This document shows, piece by piece, positions 22,338 through 30,212 of a stretch of DNA of 43,378 bases. Each line of letters begins with the position of its first letter. The first letter of the stretch is position 1. Origin of the DNA: JBJXFK01 sp046155505 (GTDB lineage: Bacteria > Planctomycetota > Phycisphaerae > UBA1845 > Fen-1342); contig JBJXFK010000031.1 in NCBI GenBank assembly GCA_046155505.1, forward strand, positions 1 through 43,378, written 5' to 3'. The position numbers and the translations under genes were made by a program. A model generated the notes under the pieces. That model made no database searches. It was not told the DNA's origin and worked only from the letters and a program-made list of their open reading frames with translations.

Positions 22338-24605
22338 CTATCGCGATGAGCGCTCCGCACGCCGCCCGGCATTTCGCGAACGCACCATGCCGATGATCGA
22401 CAGCGCCAGCAGGCTGACCGCTGCCGCTGGGCATGCGCCACTTGCCGCCGGCGCGGGCGAGGTGACCTGATCATCGTCGTCACCACTGTTGGTGTTGACG
22501 TTCGTTGTCGGAATGGTCGGTGCCGGCGTCGTGTTGGTATTCTCGTTCACAGTCGGCGTCGGCGTCACCACTGGCGGCGGCGTGACCACGGGCGGAACAA
22601 CCGGCGCGCCGGTCGGCGTCGGGTCGCACGCGTTGCCGAGGCCGTCACGATCGCTGTCGAACTGATTGAGGTTCGAGACGAACGGACAGTTATCGCACGC
22701 ATCGCCAAGCGAGTCGCCGTCACTATCACGTTGGTCGGCATTCGCGACGAACAGGCAATTATCGCAGGCGTTGCCGACGCCGTCGCCGTCAAGATCGGCC
22801 TGATCCTGATTGGCGACCGTCGGGCAATTGTCGCACGGATTGCCGCGACCGTCGTTGTCGTCGTCGCGCTGGTCGGTATTCACAATGCCGTTGCACAGGT
22901 CGCACGCGTCGCCCACCCCGTCGCCGTCAGCATCGGCCTGATTGGCATTGGCGATCGTGGCACAGTTGTCGCATGCATCGCCAAGGCCGTCGTTGTCGCC
23001 GTCAGCCTGGCTCGGGTTGAACGTCGCGGGGCAGTTGTCGCAGGCCGTGCCCTTCGCGTCGCCGTCACCGTCGGCCTGGTCTGCGTTCGACGCGGCCGGA
23101 CAGTTGTCGCAGGTGTTGATGAGCAGGTCGCCATCGGCGTCGGCCTGGCACTCGTCAAGCTCGCCGTTGTTGTCGCAATCCGGTGCGCCGGCCTCGATCT
23201 CCTCTTCGTCGAGCACGTCGTTCATGTTGCAGTCGCCGTCGCACTCATCGGGAGTGCCGTTGCTGTTCGTATCGAGAGAGGTTCCGTCGCGAATGTCGCA
23301 GAAATCGAGCACGCCGTTGAGGTTGCAGTCGCGCCCGGTGCCGTTCGAGATTTCGGTGACGTCGTTGATGTCATTGTCGTTGCAGTCGCGGTAATTGGTG
23401 GACGCACGATATGCCGCGACCGCGGGAGAGGTCTGGCCGATCGTCAGGGCGTTGAACTCGTTGGCCGTGCCGGTCGGCTGGCCGTCGAAGCTGACGCTCG
23501 GGTTCGAGAAGTACTCAATCTCCTCGCCCGGCGGGTAGGACATCAAGGTGATTCGCAGCCGCCCGCTGTTGCCGAAATAGCGCCAACCGAACGACGCCGG
23601 GCCGAAACAACCGCTTCCGTCGCCGGCATTGGGGCGATCGTGGCAACAGCCGAAGTTGTGGCCGAATTCGTGGGCGAGCGTGGTCGGGCCGCAGTCCGCG
23701 ACCGTGAGGCTGTAGCCAAAGAATGCCTGACCGCCGAAGAAGAGATAGCCGAGGCCGCACACGTCCGTGCTCTGTCCAACAATGAGGGCCACGAGATCCG
23801 CGCCGCGCTCTTCGCGCAGTCGGCCGACTTCGCTGCTGGGGTCTTCGCCCTGCGTTCGCAGGGCGGACAGGTCAACGCCGGAATTTCCGGTCTCGGGCAA
23901 CGCGATCTGCTCGACGCCGACGAGCCGCAGCGTGGACGAAACCTGGCTGCGTGTGAAGTATGAGTTCACATCGTCCACCCATGTGGAAAGGATGTTCTCC
24001 GCCGCCGCTTCGCCGCCGAAGCGCGCGGCCGCGTTGGTGGTGAAGACAATCAGCACATCCACCGGAGCTGCGCCGGCGGGCGGCTCGTGATTCGGCCCGC
24101 GCGGCGTGACACCGCCGCCGTGACCCATCGCCGGAAGATCCTCGCTCGACACGCCGCAACGGCCGCGGCCGCCATCATCCATCTCGGCAATCCGGTGCAA
24201 TCCGCCATCGAGCGGTCGAATGCTGGTTGCCCGACGAGCGACGTAGAAGTCGGCGAAAATCTCGTCGCCGCGGCGAACGAGGATCATGCGGCCGCGCGGC
24301 GGCCCTTCGATCGCGCCGCTGACGCGCGTCACGCCCTGCTCAGTGGTCACGCGTTCGATGGTCACCTGCTCCACGCGGTCGGGGAACAGTTCCATTGCGA
24401 GCGTCTGCCCAACTTGAAATTCGTCGACCGGAAGCGCGGCGGCGTCGAGCCGCACGGCGCGATGCCGCAACACGTCGGCGGCAACCGGGGCGGACGACTC
24501 GGCGGCGGAAACGCGGAAGAGGGCCGCGCCGTCGCCCGTCGGAACCTGGGCGAAAGCGACGGTTGTCACAAAACACGATGCAAAAGCTGCCCAGCGCAGA
24601 CGCAT
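22338..24605 (-). CDS. Secreted reprolysin-like metalloprotease with thrombospondin type 3 repeats
   Basis: 755 residues; ATG 24605 follows AAGGAG by six bases. Signal peptide 1-20 (cleavage near AFAQ). The catalytic domain, about 180-400, contains HEFGHNFGCCHD (312-323; zinc ligands His312, His316, His322, catalytic Glu313) and a Met-turn, LMSYPPG (Met355): a metzincin of the M12/reprolysin-like kind. Then DCNDNDIND, DCNLNGVLD and DCNMNDVLD dockerin-like loops, and about seven thrombospondin type 3 units (DGDGVGDACDNC type, about 490-655) that should bind calcium. A Thr/Pro-rich spacer leads to a C-terminal Cys-hydrophobic-Arg tail (SGACPAAAVSLLALSIIGMV, then RSRNAGRR), a sorting or anchoring signal. 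TTGACA at 24731-24726 on the minus strand may be part of its promoter. Confidence 0.9.
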   Translation of the reverse strand: MRLRWAAFASCFVTTVAFAQVPTGDGAALFRVSAAESSAPVAADVLRHRAVRLDAAALPVDEFQVGQTLAMELFPDRVEQVTIERVTTEQGVTRVSGAIEGPPRGRMILVRRGDEIFADFYVARRATSIRPLDGGLHRIAEMDDGGRGRCGVSSEDLPAMGHGGGVTPRGPNHEPPAGAAPVDVLIVFTTNAAARFGGEAAAENILSTWVDDVNSYFTRSQVSSTLRLVGVEQIALPETGNSGVDLSALRTQGEDPSSEVGRLREERGADLVALIVGQSTDVCGLGYLFFGGQAFFGYSLTVADCGPTTLAHEFGHNFGCCHDRPNAGDGSGCFGPASFGWRYFGNSGRLRITLMSYPPGEEIEYFSNPSVSFDGQPTGTANEFNALTIGQTSPAVAAYRASTNYRDCNDNDINDVTEISNGTGRDCNLNGVLDFCDIRDGTSLDTNSNGTPDECDGDCNMNDVLDEEEIEAGAPDCDNNGELDECQADADGDLLINTCDNCPAASNADQADGDGDAKGTACDNCPATFNPSQADGDNDGLGDACDNCATIANANQADADGDGVGDACDLCNGIVNTDQRDDDNDGRGNPCDNCPTVANQDQADLDGDGVGNACDNCLFVANADQRDSDGDSLGDACDNCPFVSNLNQFDSDRDGLGNACDPTPTGAPVVPPVVTPPPVVTPTPTVNENTNTTPAPTIPTTNVNTNSGDDDDQVTSPAPAASGACPAAAVSLLALSIIGMVRSRNAGRRAERSSR

Positions 24606-24913
24606 ACAGACTCCTTGCGATCCAAGTCGGGTGAGGCGAAAGCCATGCTGTATTCAAATCGCCCAACGCCCGGCGGAAGCGAGAGTTCCGCAATGATGTT
24701 CAGTGTCGCTGGAACGAGGGGCATATGTCAACCCAAATCCGCGTGAAGTAAATGTGATCGTGCGGTGAAACACGGATGTTGAATGTTGCAAGCAAAGTCG
24801 CGGGGGGGCGCGCAGATCGGCATACGCCCTTTGGTCGGCGATGAAATCGACAGCGCCGTTGGCGCGCAAAGGTGCCAAAAGCGACAAGATCGGCCATGTG
24901 CCGCGCGACCCGA
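24606..24913. other. Gap upstream of the metalloprotease gene
   Basis: 308 bases. On the minus strand TTGACA (24731-24726) could be a -35 box, with a poor -10 (GACACT) 18 bases on. No gene, repeat or hairpin that I would defend; open frames here are incoherent. Confidence 0.4.
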
Positions 24914-25516
24914 TCAGCGTGTTATCGGCAGTGCCACTTTGCACGCCATCTGGTTGGTCATCACGCGCTGCGTCAGGTAATCCACGAACGTCGCCCGCAC
25001 GGTGATTTCCGCAGTGCGCGGCGGGCCGCCCTTCCACGGGCATTTGATCGTGTAGTGATAGGTATTGAACTTGCCGTACCACGCCTTCGACGACTCGTCG
25101 GCCGGCAGCGTGCTGGTACCCACGATCGCGCCGCCATCGCCGAGATCGAACAACTCAATGCGAATGTCGCCGGCGACCTTGATCGCGTCGCCGTCGCGAT
25201 CGCGCGGCTGTAGGTAGACGACGATACCGTCGTCGCCGGGCTTGCCGTCTTCGTTGTAGCCGCCGGTGAGTCGGACGAATTCGATGGTGTCGGGGTAGAA
25301 GATGCGTTGCAGGTCGTCGGGCTTGATGGCGCGAGCGACGCGAAGTTGCTCGTTGAGTTGCTGGATCGTCAGGTCTTTGGCCTGCACGGTGCGGTCACGA
25401 TCGGCGAGTTGCTCGGTCAGGCGGACATTCTCGCGTCGCAGATCGACGCTCCCGGAATTCTGGCAGCCGACCGCGAGCGGAAGCGCGGCGATCACGATGG
25501 CGAGGATCGTTCTCAT
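24914..25516 (-). CDS. Lipoprotein with short coiled coil
   Basis: 200 residues from ATG 25516. The first 18 residues (MRTILAIVIAALPLAVGC) are a lipoprotein signal with lipobox LAVGC and Cys18. Residues 26-62 (RRENVRLTEQLADRDRTVQA and on) form a coiled coil. The rest looks like a beta-sandwich: FYPDTIEFVRLTGGY, VYLQPRDRDGDAIKVAGDIR and WYGKFNTYHYTIKCPWKGG. It starts 35 bases after the HAD stop, so the two are probably co-transcribed. No defined function; likely anchored to a membrane on the periplasmic side. Confidence 0.8.
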   Translation of the reverse strand: MRTILAIVIAALPLAVGCQNSGSVDLRRENVRLTEQLADRDRTVQAKDLTIQQLNEQLRVARAIKPDDLQRIFYPDTIEFVRLTGGYNEDGKPGDDGIVVYLQPRDRDGDAIKVAGDIRIELFDLGDGGAIVGTSTLPADESSKAWYGKFNTYHYTIKCPWKGGPPRTAEITVRATFVDYLTQRVMTNQMACKVALPITR

Positions 25517-25550
25517 GCCGCGCAATGTACCGCCGGGCGACGGCGTTGTG

Positions 25551-26330
25551 TCACTGTGCTTGACGCAGAATCGCAGCGGCGACCTGCTCGGGTGTATCGA
25601 CGATACAGGTCGCGCCGGCGGCGAGCAGATCGTCACGCGTGCGAAAGCCCCACGTAACGGCGACGCATTCACACCCCGCGTTGCGAGCCGTCAGCACGTC
25701 AGTAGGCGTATCGCCGACGAGACACACCTGCGCCGGCGTAATGTTCAGTGCGGTACACATCTCGTGGACATGCTGTGGGCTGGGCTTGCGATGCTCTTCG
25801 CGGACGTAGCCCTGAATCAGTCGAAACGTCTCGCTCGGCCAGAACGCGCGCACCATGCGCGTCGTCATGTCGTGCGGCTTGTTGGACAAAACGCCGAGCG
25901 TCAGGCCGAGTGCCGCGAGTTGATCGACCAATTGCGGCACGCCGGCGTAGGGCCGCGAGTGTCGCATCGAGCGGGTGCGATAGCGGGCACGAGCGAGCTC
26001 GATCAGTCGCGGGACGAGATGCGGCGCGATGCCGCCGATGGCGCGCTGGCAGAGCGCGGGAACGCCTTCGCCGACCATGTAGCGGAAATCGGCGATGGGT
26101 CGCGTCGGCAAGCCGAGCAGCTCGATGCACTCATTGAGCGACTCGGCGATGTCCTGCAAGGAGTCGACGAGCGTGCCGTCGAGGTCGAAGATGATGAGGC
26201 GATAGCGGTCGGTCGACCAGGTTGTCATCTTGATCGGCTCGCCGCGCTCGATGGCATCATTGAGCTCCTGAAGGCCGCGAACGATCTCGGCGCCCAGGTT
26301 TGTTGAGCCCCGCCGCATCTTTCTGTCCAT
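25551..26330 (-). CDS. HAD-superfamily phosphatase (Gph-like) with antitoxin-like N-terminal extension
   Basis: 259 residues from ATG 26330, which has GGAGAA seven bases upstream. HAD motifs: FDLDGTLVDS (48-57; Asp49 nucleophile, Asp51), SNKPH (Ser149), RKPSP (Lys182) and GDTPTDV (Asp207, Asp211), with an alpha-helical cap: phosphoglycolate phosphatase-like. The HAD part could start at Met35 (26228), but no good ribosome-binding site stands there. Residues 11-33 (NLGAEIVRGLQELNDAIERG then EPI) do not belong to the HAD fold. They resemble the start of small antitoxin or XRE-type proteins (GEEIIEGLxEFxDALxSGE). Either a fusion or a remnant of an antitoxin gene captured by the HAD frame. Confidence 0.85.
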   Translation of the reverse strand: MDRKMRRGSTNLGAEIVRGLQELNDAIERGEPIKMTTWSTDRYRLIIFDLDGTLVDSLQDIAESLNECIELLGLPTRPIADFRYMVGEGVPALCQRAIGGIAPHLVPRLIELARARYRTRSMRHSRPYAGVPQLVDQLAALGLTLGVLSNKPHDMTTRMVRAFWPSETFRLIQGYVREEHRKPSPQHVHEMCTALNITPAQVCLVGDTPTDVLTARNAGCECVAVTWGFRTRDDLLAAGATCIVDTPEQVAAAILRQAQ

Positions 26331-26639
26331 GCGTTTGTTCTCCGCGAGCGAGCCGCCGACCTTCGCGAGTTCGGCGAGCGGCTGACAATCTTCGGCGATT
26401 CGGTGTCGCCGCCGATCTCACCGAAGCGGGCACGAACCCCCTCACAAACGATCCGATAACTTATTACAGCGAAACGCTTTATGCTCCGCGACGGTGTTTG
26501 GGCCTCTCGCCCAAGCTGCACGCGGTCCCCCCCTCACGGGACACGCATCCTTCCGCCGATCTCAACGTATAATATCTGGTGGTTTCGGCTTCGCTCGGCG
26601 TGCGGGGCACCGCCGGGTGGTGCGACAGGAGTTTCTGAA

Positions 26640-28082
26640 ATGTGCAGTCAGCGTTTCGCGCGCGGCGTTCTCGCCGTCGCGCTGGCGATGAGTTTCGTAT
26701 GCGCCGCAGCGGCGCAGTCGGGCGACAAGAACGAGCCGCGCGTCAACGGCTACAACGCCGTGATCGACAACGCCGACTTGTTGATCGACAACTACGCGCG
26801 CTTCATGTCTCGCAAGTACAGCCTGACCGACGATCAGGACGGCTTCACGCGGCAACTGCTGCGCGAGCGAGCGAACGCGTTTCTCGACTCGCACGAGAGC
26901 GACCTGCGCGACTTGTTCGAGCAGCTTTTTCAGGTGCGCGCCGGCGGCGACATCAGCACCGACGGGATCATGGGCTGGGCTAAGCGCGCCGGACCGCTCT
27001 ATGAAGAAGCCAAAAAGCTGATCGAGCAGGGCAACACTGACTTTCGCGAAATCCTCAACGAGGACCAGAAGAAAATCCACGATGAAGACCTGAAGACGAT
27101 GACCGAGAGTTTCTCGACCACTGACCAGATGCTAACACGTATGTCGACGGGCGAGATGACGGTCGAGGAGTTCCGCAATCCGCGCACTGGTCGTCGGCCC
27201 AAGCGCACAACCGCCCCGCCGCCGCCGCCGCAGATTGTCGAATCCGAGCCGGGCGCGAACGATCACGCCGCCGCTTCGGGTGGTGGCGAGCAACCGGGCA
27301 TGGTGGTTTCTACGGACGGGCCGAACGGGCCGCAAGGGGCAACGCCGCAGCCGATGCCCGGCGACTCGGCCAAGCCGCAGGTCGCCGTGCCGCCGCAACA
27401 GGAACAGCCCGTTGGCGATCCGGAAGCGGAAAAGAACGGCACCGACCAGCAGCCGCCCGAGCAACCGGTTGAGCATCAGCCGCAACCGATGGACCCGGGC
27501 GCGCAGCCGCCGCCGGAACAGCCGCAGCACGATCCAGGGCAGCCGCAACCCGATCAGCCGATTCGACCGGATCGATCAAGCAAGGGTCGCCCGCAGCCGG
27601 GGCTCGGCGGCAAGAACTTTGAGACCGAGTGGGAGAAGTACACCAAGGACTTCATTGCCAAGTACGAGTTGAACGAAGAACAGCGGCAGAAGGCGCTGAC
27701 CATTCTCAAGGATTGCCAGGACAACGCCACCAAGGTCGCGGTCGGCAAGAAGACTGAGCTGGAAGAAATCGAGAAGCGCGAGAACGAATTGAAGACTTCG
27801 CAGGACGCTGGAAAGTCGAAGGAACTTGGCGAGTTGACCAAACGCCGTGACGCCGCACTGAAGCCGATCGGCGACATCTTCGAGAACCAGCTCAAGCCGC
27901 GGCTCGATCGCTTGCCCACGCGGGCCCAGCGCAAGGCGGCGGACGACGCGGCGAAGAAGCCGGCGACGCCGACCTCGAAACCGGCCAAGGACGCCGCCAA
28001 GCCGGCGAGCGCAAAGCCTGCCGGTAAGCCGGCGGACAAGCCGGGAGATAAGCCGACGGACAAGCCGGGCGGCAAGCCGTAG
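26640..28082 (+). CDS. Exported Pro/Gln-rich protein with helical ends
   Basis: 480 residues; AGGAG lies eight bases before ATG 26640. Signal peptide 1-26 (cleavage near AAAAQ). Residues 35-190 are helical (DNADLLIDNYARFMSRKYSL, LLRERANAFLDSHESDLRDL), 195-365 a linker very rich in Pro, Gln and Gly, and 370-450 again helical (FIAKYELNEEQRQKALTILK), somewhat like Spy/CpxP-type periplasmic helices. The tail is a Lys/Pro/Ala array (KPADKPGDKPTDKPGGKP). Function unknown; a periplasmic scaffold or stress protein is a guess. A TATAAT at 26568-26573 could be its -10 box. The TAG stop lies in GTAGGGTGCG, possibly a degenerate REP start. Confidence 0.8.
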   Translation: MCSQRFARGVLAVALAMSFVCAAAAQSGDKNEPRVNGYNAVIDNADLLIDNYARFMSRKYSLTDDQDGFTRQLLRERANAFLDSHESDLRDLFEQLFQVRAGGDISTDGIMGWAKRAGPLYEEAKKLIEQGNTDFREILNEDQKKIHDEDLKTMTESFSTTDQMLTRMSTGEMTVEEFRNPRTGRRPKRTTAPPPPPQIVESEPGANDHAAASGGGEQPGMVVSTDGPNGPQGATPQPMPGDSAKPQVAVPPQQEQPVGDPEAEKNGTDQQPPEQPVEHQPQPMDPGAQPPPEQPQHDPGQPQPDQPIRPDRSSKGRPQPGLGGKNFETEWEKYTKDFIAKYELNEEQRQKALTILKDCQDNATKVAVGKKTELEEIEKRENELKTSQDAGKSKELGELTKRRDAALKPIGDIFENQLKPRLDRLPTRAQRKAADDAAKKPATPTSKPAKDAAKPASAKPAGKPADKPGDKPTDKPGGKP

Positions 28083-28391
28083 GGTGCGTGCGGAGCTGGA
28101 CCGATCCGAACCCCGAGCGCGAGCGAGCGGGGTAATGTACTCGGCAAACAAGCGCAGCCGATGGAAAAACAGCCGAGGACGGCAGCTTCAAAAGCGAACC
28201 GCGGAGGACCGCGGCGCTTCAGGATTCGGGGCCACGTCGGCGAGAATTGCACTTGCGACACGTTCCCGGACTGGGTATTTCAATCGCCGTGCGGCTTCGT
28301 CCGATGATTCGGATAGCTGCCGTAGCGACGACGGGCGCAATTTCCGCCCCTTGTCGTCGCGCGTCGGCGAGCGCTTACCAAGGAGTCTGGC
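28083..28391. other. Gap with repeat fragment and hairpin
   Basis: 309 bases. 28107-28134 carries CCGAACCCCGAGCGCGAGCG, the reverse complement of the unit ends at 15475-15495 and 15610-15630. GCGACGAC (28325-28332) pairs with GTCGTCGC (28353-28360) to make an 8-bp hairpin some 30 bases before the next gene. No gene seen. Confidence 0.6.
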
Positions 28392-28649
28392 ATGCACAGC
28401 AGCAAGCGGCGCGGTCAACTGGCGAAGGCGATCCTGGCGGTCAGTGGCAGCGCCTTTGTTCTCGAAGGATGCGACCCGACGGCGCGTGACTCAGTCATCG
28501 CCGGCGTCGAGGGCGGAACAACGTCGTTCCTGGCGGGCATCATCACGGCATTTTTTGACACCATTCGCGCCAACGCCGAGGAGGACGCCGACGCGACCAC
28601 GGTCATGGCTGACCCAATCGCGACGGACGAACCACTCCGCTTCGCGTAG
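28392..28649 (+). CDS. Small exported protein, 85 aa, putative lipoprotein
   Basis: ATG 28392 follows AGGAG by six bases. The head MHSSKRRGQLAKAILAVSGS then AFVLEGC looks like a signal peptide; Cys27 may be lipidated, although LEGC is a poor lipobox. Then DPTARDSVIAGVEGGTTSFL and AGIITAFFDTI, an amphipathic or membrane helix, and an acidic tail. I recall similar GCDPxxRxxVLxGL small proteins from planctomycetes, none with a function. It is followed by a strong terminator. Confidence 0.75.
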   Translation: MHSSKRRGQLAKAILAVSGSAFVLEGCDPTARDSVIAGVEGGTTSFLAGIITAFFDTIRANAEEDADATTVMADPIATDEPLRFA

Positions 28650-28673
28650 CGAACAGTGACCGCAAGACTATCC

Positions 28674-28722
28674 ACGACGGCAGTTGCGCGCGACGATCGC
28701 GCGCTTCCGCCGTCGTTTTTTT
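28674..28722 (+). terminator. Intrinsic terminator
   Basis: Stem ACGACGGC/GCCGTCGT with an inner GCGCGCGA/TCGCGCGC stem, followed by seven or eight T. Serves the gene at 28392-28649. Confidence 0.92.
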
Positions 28723-28775
28723 ATTCCGCTCCCACGCGCGCCAAGACTCGCATCGTCTCGGATTGCGGAAACACG

Positions 28776-28814
28776 AAAGCCCTCGCACCTTGCCTTGCGG
28801 CGTAGTGCGAGGGC
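28776..28814 (-). terminator. Intrinsic terminator
   Basis: Perfect 10-bp stem GCCCTCGCAC/GTGCGAGGGC with a 16-base loop; TTTCG follows on the minus strand. Serves the gene at 28860-29165. Confidence 0.8.
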
Positions 28815-28859
28815 CTTGCTCAGGAGAATCGTGTGTCGCGCGGCTTGCCGTTGCGCGAA

Positions 28860-29165
28860 TCACTCGGCGTGAATATTGTCCACCGGCGCGGTGATGACCA
28901 GCATAGACCCGGCCTGATCGCGAATCTCGACCTTCACGCGGCCGAGCGACTTCATCTTGTCCCGTTCTGCTTCATTGCCGACGTACATCACGCGGCCCTG
29001 AATGCGGCGATCACCCGAAAAGAACTGCTTTTGCAGGCGCTTTTTCACGGGCGTGCTGGTGCGCTGACCGTCGTCGTCCCAAGCCGACCAAACGGGAACA
29101 GCGCCGGGATCCTTGATGCGAACGCGCGTGCCGGCGGAAACGAATTTTGCGGAAGCAGCCATCAT
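28860..29165 (-). CDS. Conserved-looking small protein, 101 aa
   Basis: Begins MMAASAKFVSAGTRVRIKDP at 29165 (or at the adjacent ATG 29162); GGGAGGA is nine bases upstream. A compact beta-rich soluble protein with RRIQGRVMYVGNEAERDKMK and GRVKVEIRDQAGSMLVITAP, suggestive of an SH3-like or small-barrel fold. No cysteine or membrane segment. Family not recognised. Bounded by its own terminator. Confidence 0.75.
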   Translation of the reverse strand: MMAASAKFVSAGTRVRIKDPGAVPVWSAWDDDGQRTSTPVKKRLQKQFFSGDRRIQGRVMYVGNEAERDKMKSLGRVKVEIRDQAGSMLVITAPVDNIHAE

Positions 29166-29490
29166 GGACAAAGATCCTCCCTTTGTCGAAACATCGAGAA
29201 ACACATCATCGTCGTTGGGTGATAGATGCACCTGTCGGCCTGCGAATTACAGGCGACTGCGGCGCATGCGAGTGAACGCCCTACCCGAGGTCGCGGAATA
29301 TTAGCAATGTGCAAAGCGCCGGGCAACAGAATTTTCACGTTGAGCGAAAAAAGTGTCGGTGTGGGCCGTCGCCGCGTTCGAGTAAGCGGTTTCCGCACAT
29401 CAAATTCGTGCCGCGCGACGGGTTTGCCCGCCAGCGGGTAAGATCATCCGCGAAAATAGATCGAGTTGCGAAGCAGGTGCGAGGCGAATT
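29166..29490. other. Divergent intergenic region, no clear feature
   Basis: 325 bases between the 101-residue gene and the Nudix gene. It must hold both promoters but I find no convincing pair of boxes. Slightly richer in A and T than its surroundings. Confidence 0.4.
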
Positions 29491-29889
29491 GTGAGACGAG
29501 AAGGTGTTGTGGTCGTCGTCCGAGAGGGCGATCGATTTCTGATGATCAAACGCGCCCCGAACATCCTCGCCGGTGGGGCATGGTGCTTCGTTGGCGGCGG
29601 GATCGAGCCCGGCGAGCCGCAACAGGAAGCGGTCGTGCGCGAGTTTCGGGAAGAGGTCGGCGGCGTTGTGCTCCCGCTGCGCAAGGTGTGGGAGTATCAC
29701 CGCCCGGACGGTAACCTGTTGCTGCATTGGTGGTTAGCTGACTTGGTCGAGTCAGAGCTGTTGCCCAACCCTCACGAGGTCGCCGAGTTGCGTTGGTGTA
29801 CGCTGGCCGAGATCGCCGCGCTGCCCCATGTGCTGGAAAGCAATCGGCAGTTCCTGGCCGAACATGAGACGTGGCTGAAGGCGGATTGA
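29491..29889 (+). CDS. Nudix hydrolase, MutT-like
   Basis: 132 residues from GTG 29491, with GAGG six bases upstream. The Nudix box is complete at residues 36-58: GGGIEPGEPQQEAVVREFRE then EVGG (GX5EX7REUXEE). The N-terminal VVVVREGDRFLMIKR and the WxFVGGGIE entry are as in MutT/NudA relatives. It cleaves nucleoside diphosphates linked to another group; the substrate cannot be inferred. Cytosolic. It precedes infB by 323 bases. Confidence 0.93.
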   Translation: MRREGVVVVVREGDRFLMIKRAPNILAGGAWCFVGGGIEPGEPQQEAVVREFREEVGGVVLPLRKVWEYHRPDGNLLLHWWLADLVESELLPNPHEVAELRWCTLAEIAALPHVLESNRQFLAEHETWLKAD

Positions 29890-30212
29890 TCGAGACCGAT
29901 TCGAGCTGGACGGGCATGCGGCTCCGCCGCGCGACTCCGAACCCCTGAACCCTGAACCCCGAACCCTGATCACCCCCGGAATTCCGCAATCACGGTTGCG
30001 TCAGCCCTTGCGTGGTGTATCCTATTGCCCTTGAACGATCTGTGCGAACCCGAGACTGGCGAGGGGCGCTTGACTCGCTGAGTCGGTCGGGGTTTCGCGC
30101 GCTTCTGCACGCCCGAAAGCACGGCGCGCTTTGAAACGCGTTGCCGTGCCCGGTGATTTTGTCACCGGTGTGGTCGAGAGCGGGGCGAGCAAGCGCAGCG
30201 GCGGAGAACTGG
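29890..30212 (+). promoter_or_regulatory. infB upstream region: repeat, candidate promoter, structured leader
   Basis: 29937-29970 holds GAACCCT-type heptamers (the GGTTCAG family reversed). TTGCGT (29996-30001) and TATCCT (30018-30023), 16 bases apart, are a candidate promoter. The leader of about 180 bases has two adjacent hairpins: CACGGC/GCCGTG (30120-30148, with inner pairs) and CCGGTGA/TCACCGG (30150-30168). Functional role untested. Confidence 0.45.

Noticed and set aside
22731..23963. 410-codon open frame opposite the metalloprotease gene
   Set aside because: The Val/Ala-rich periodic translation mirrors the type 3 repeats of the real gene on the minus strand.
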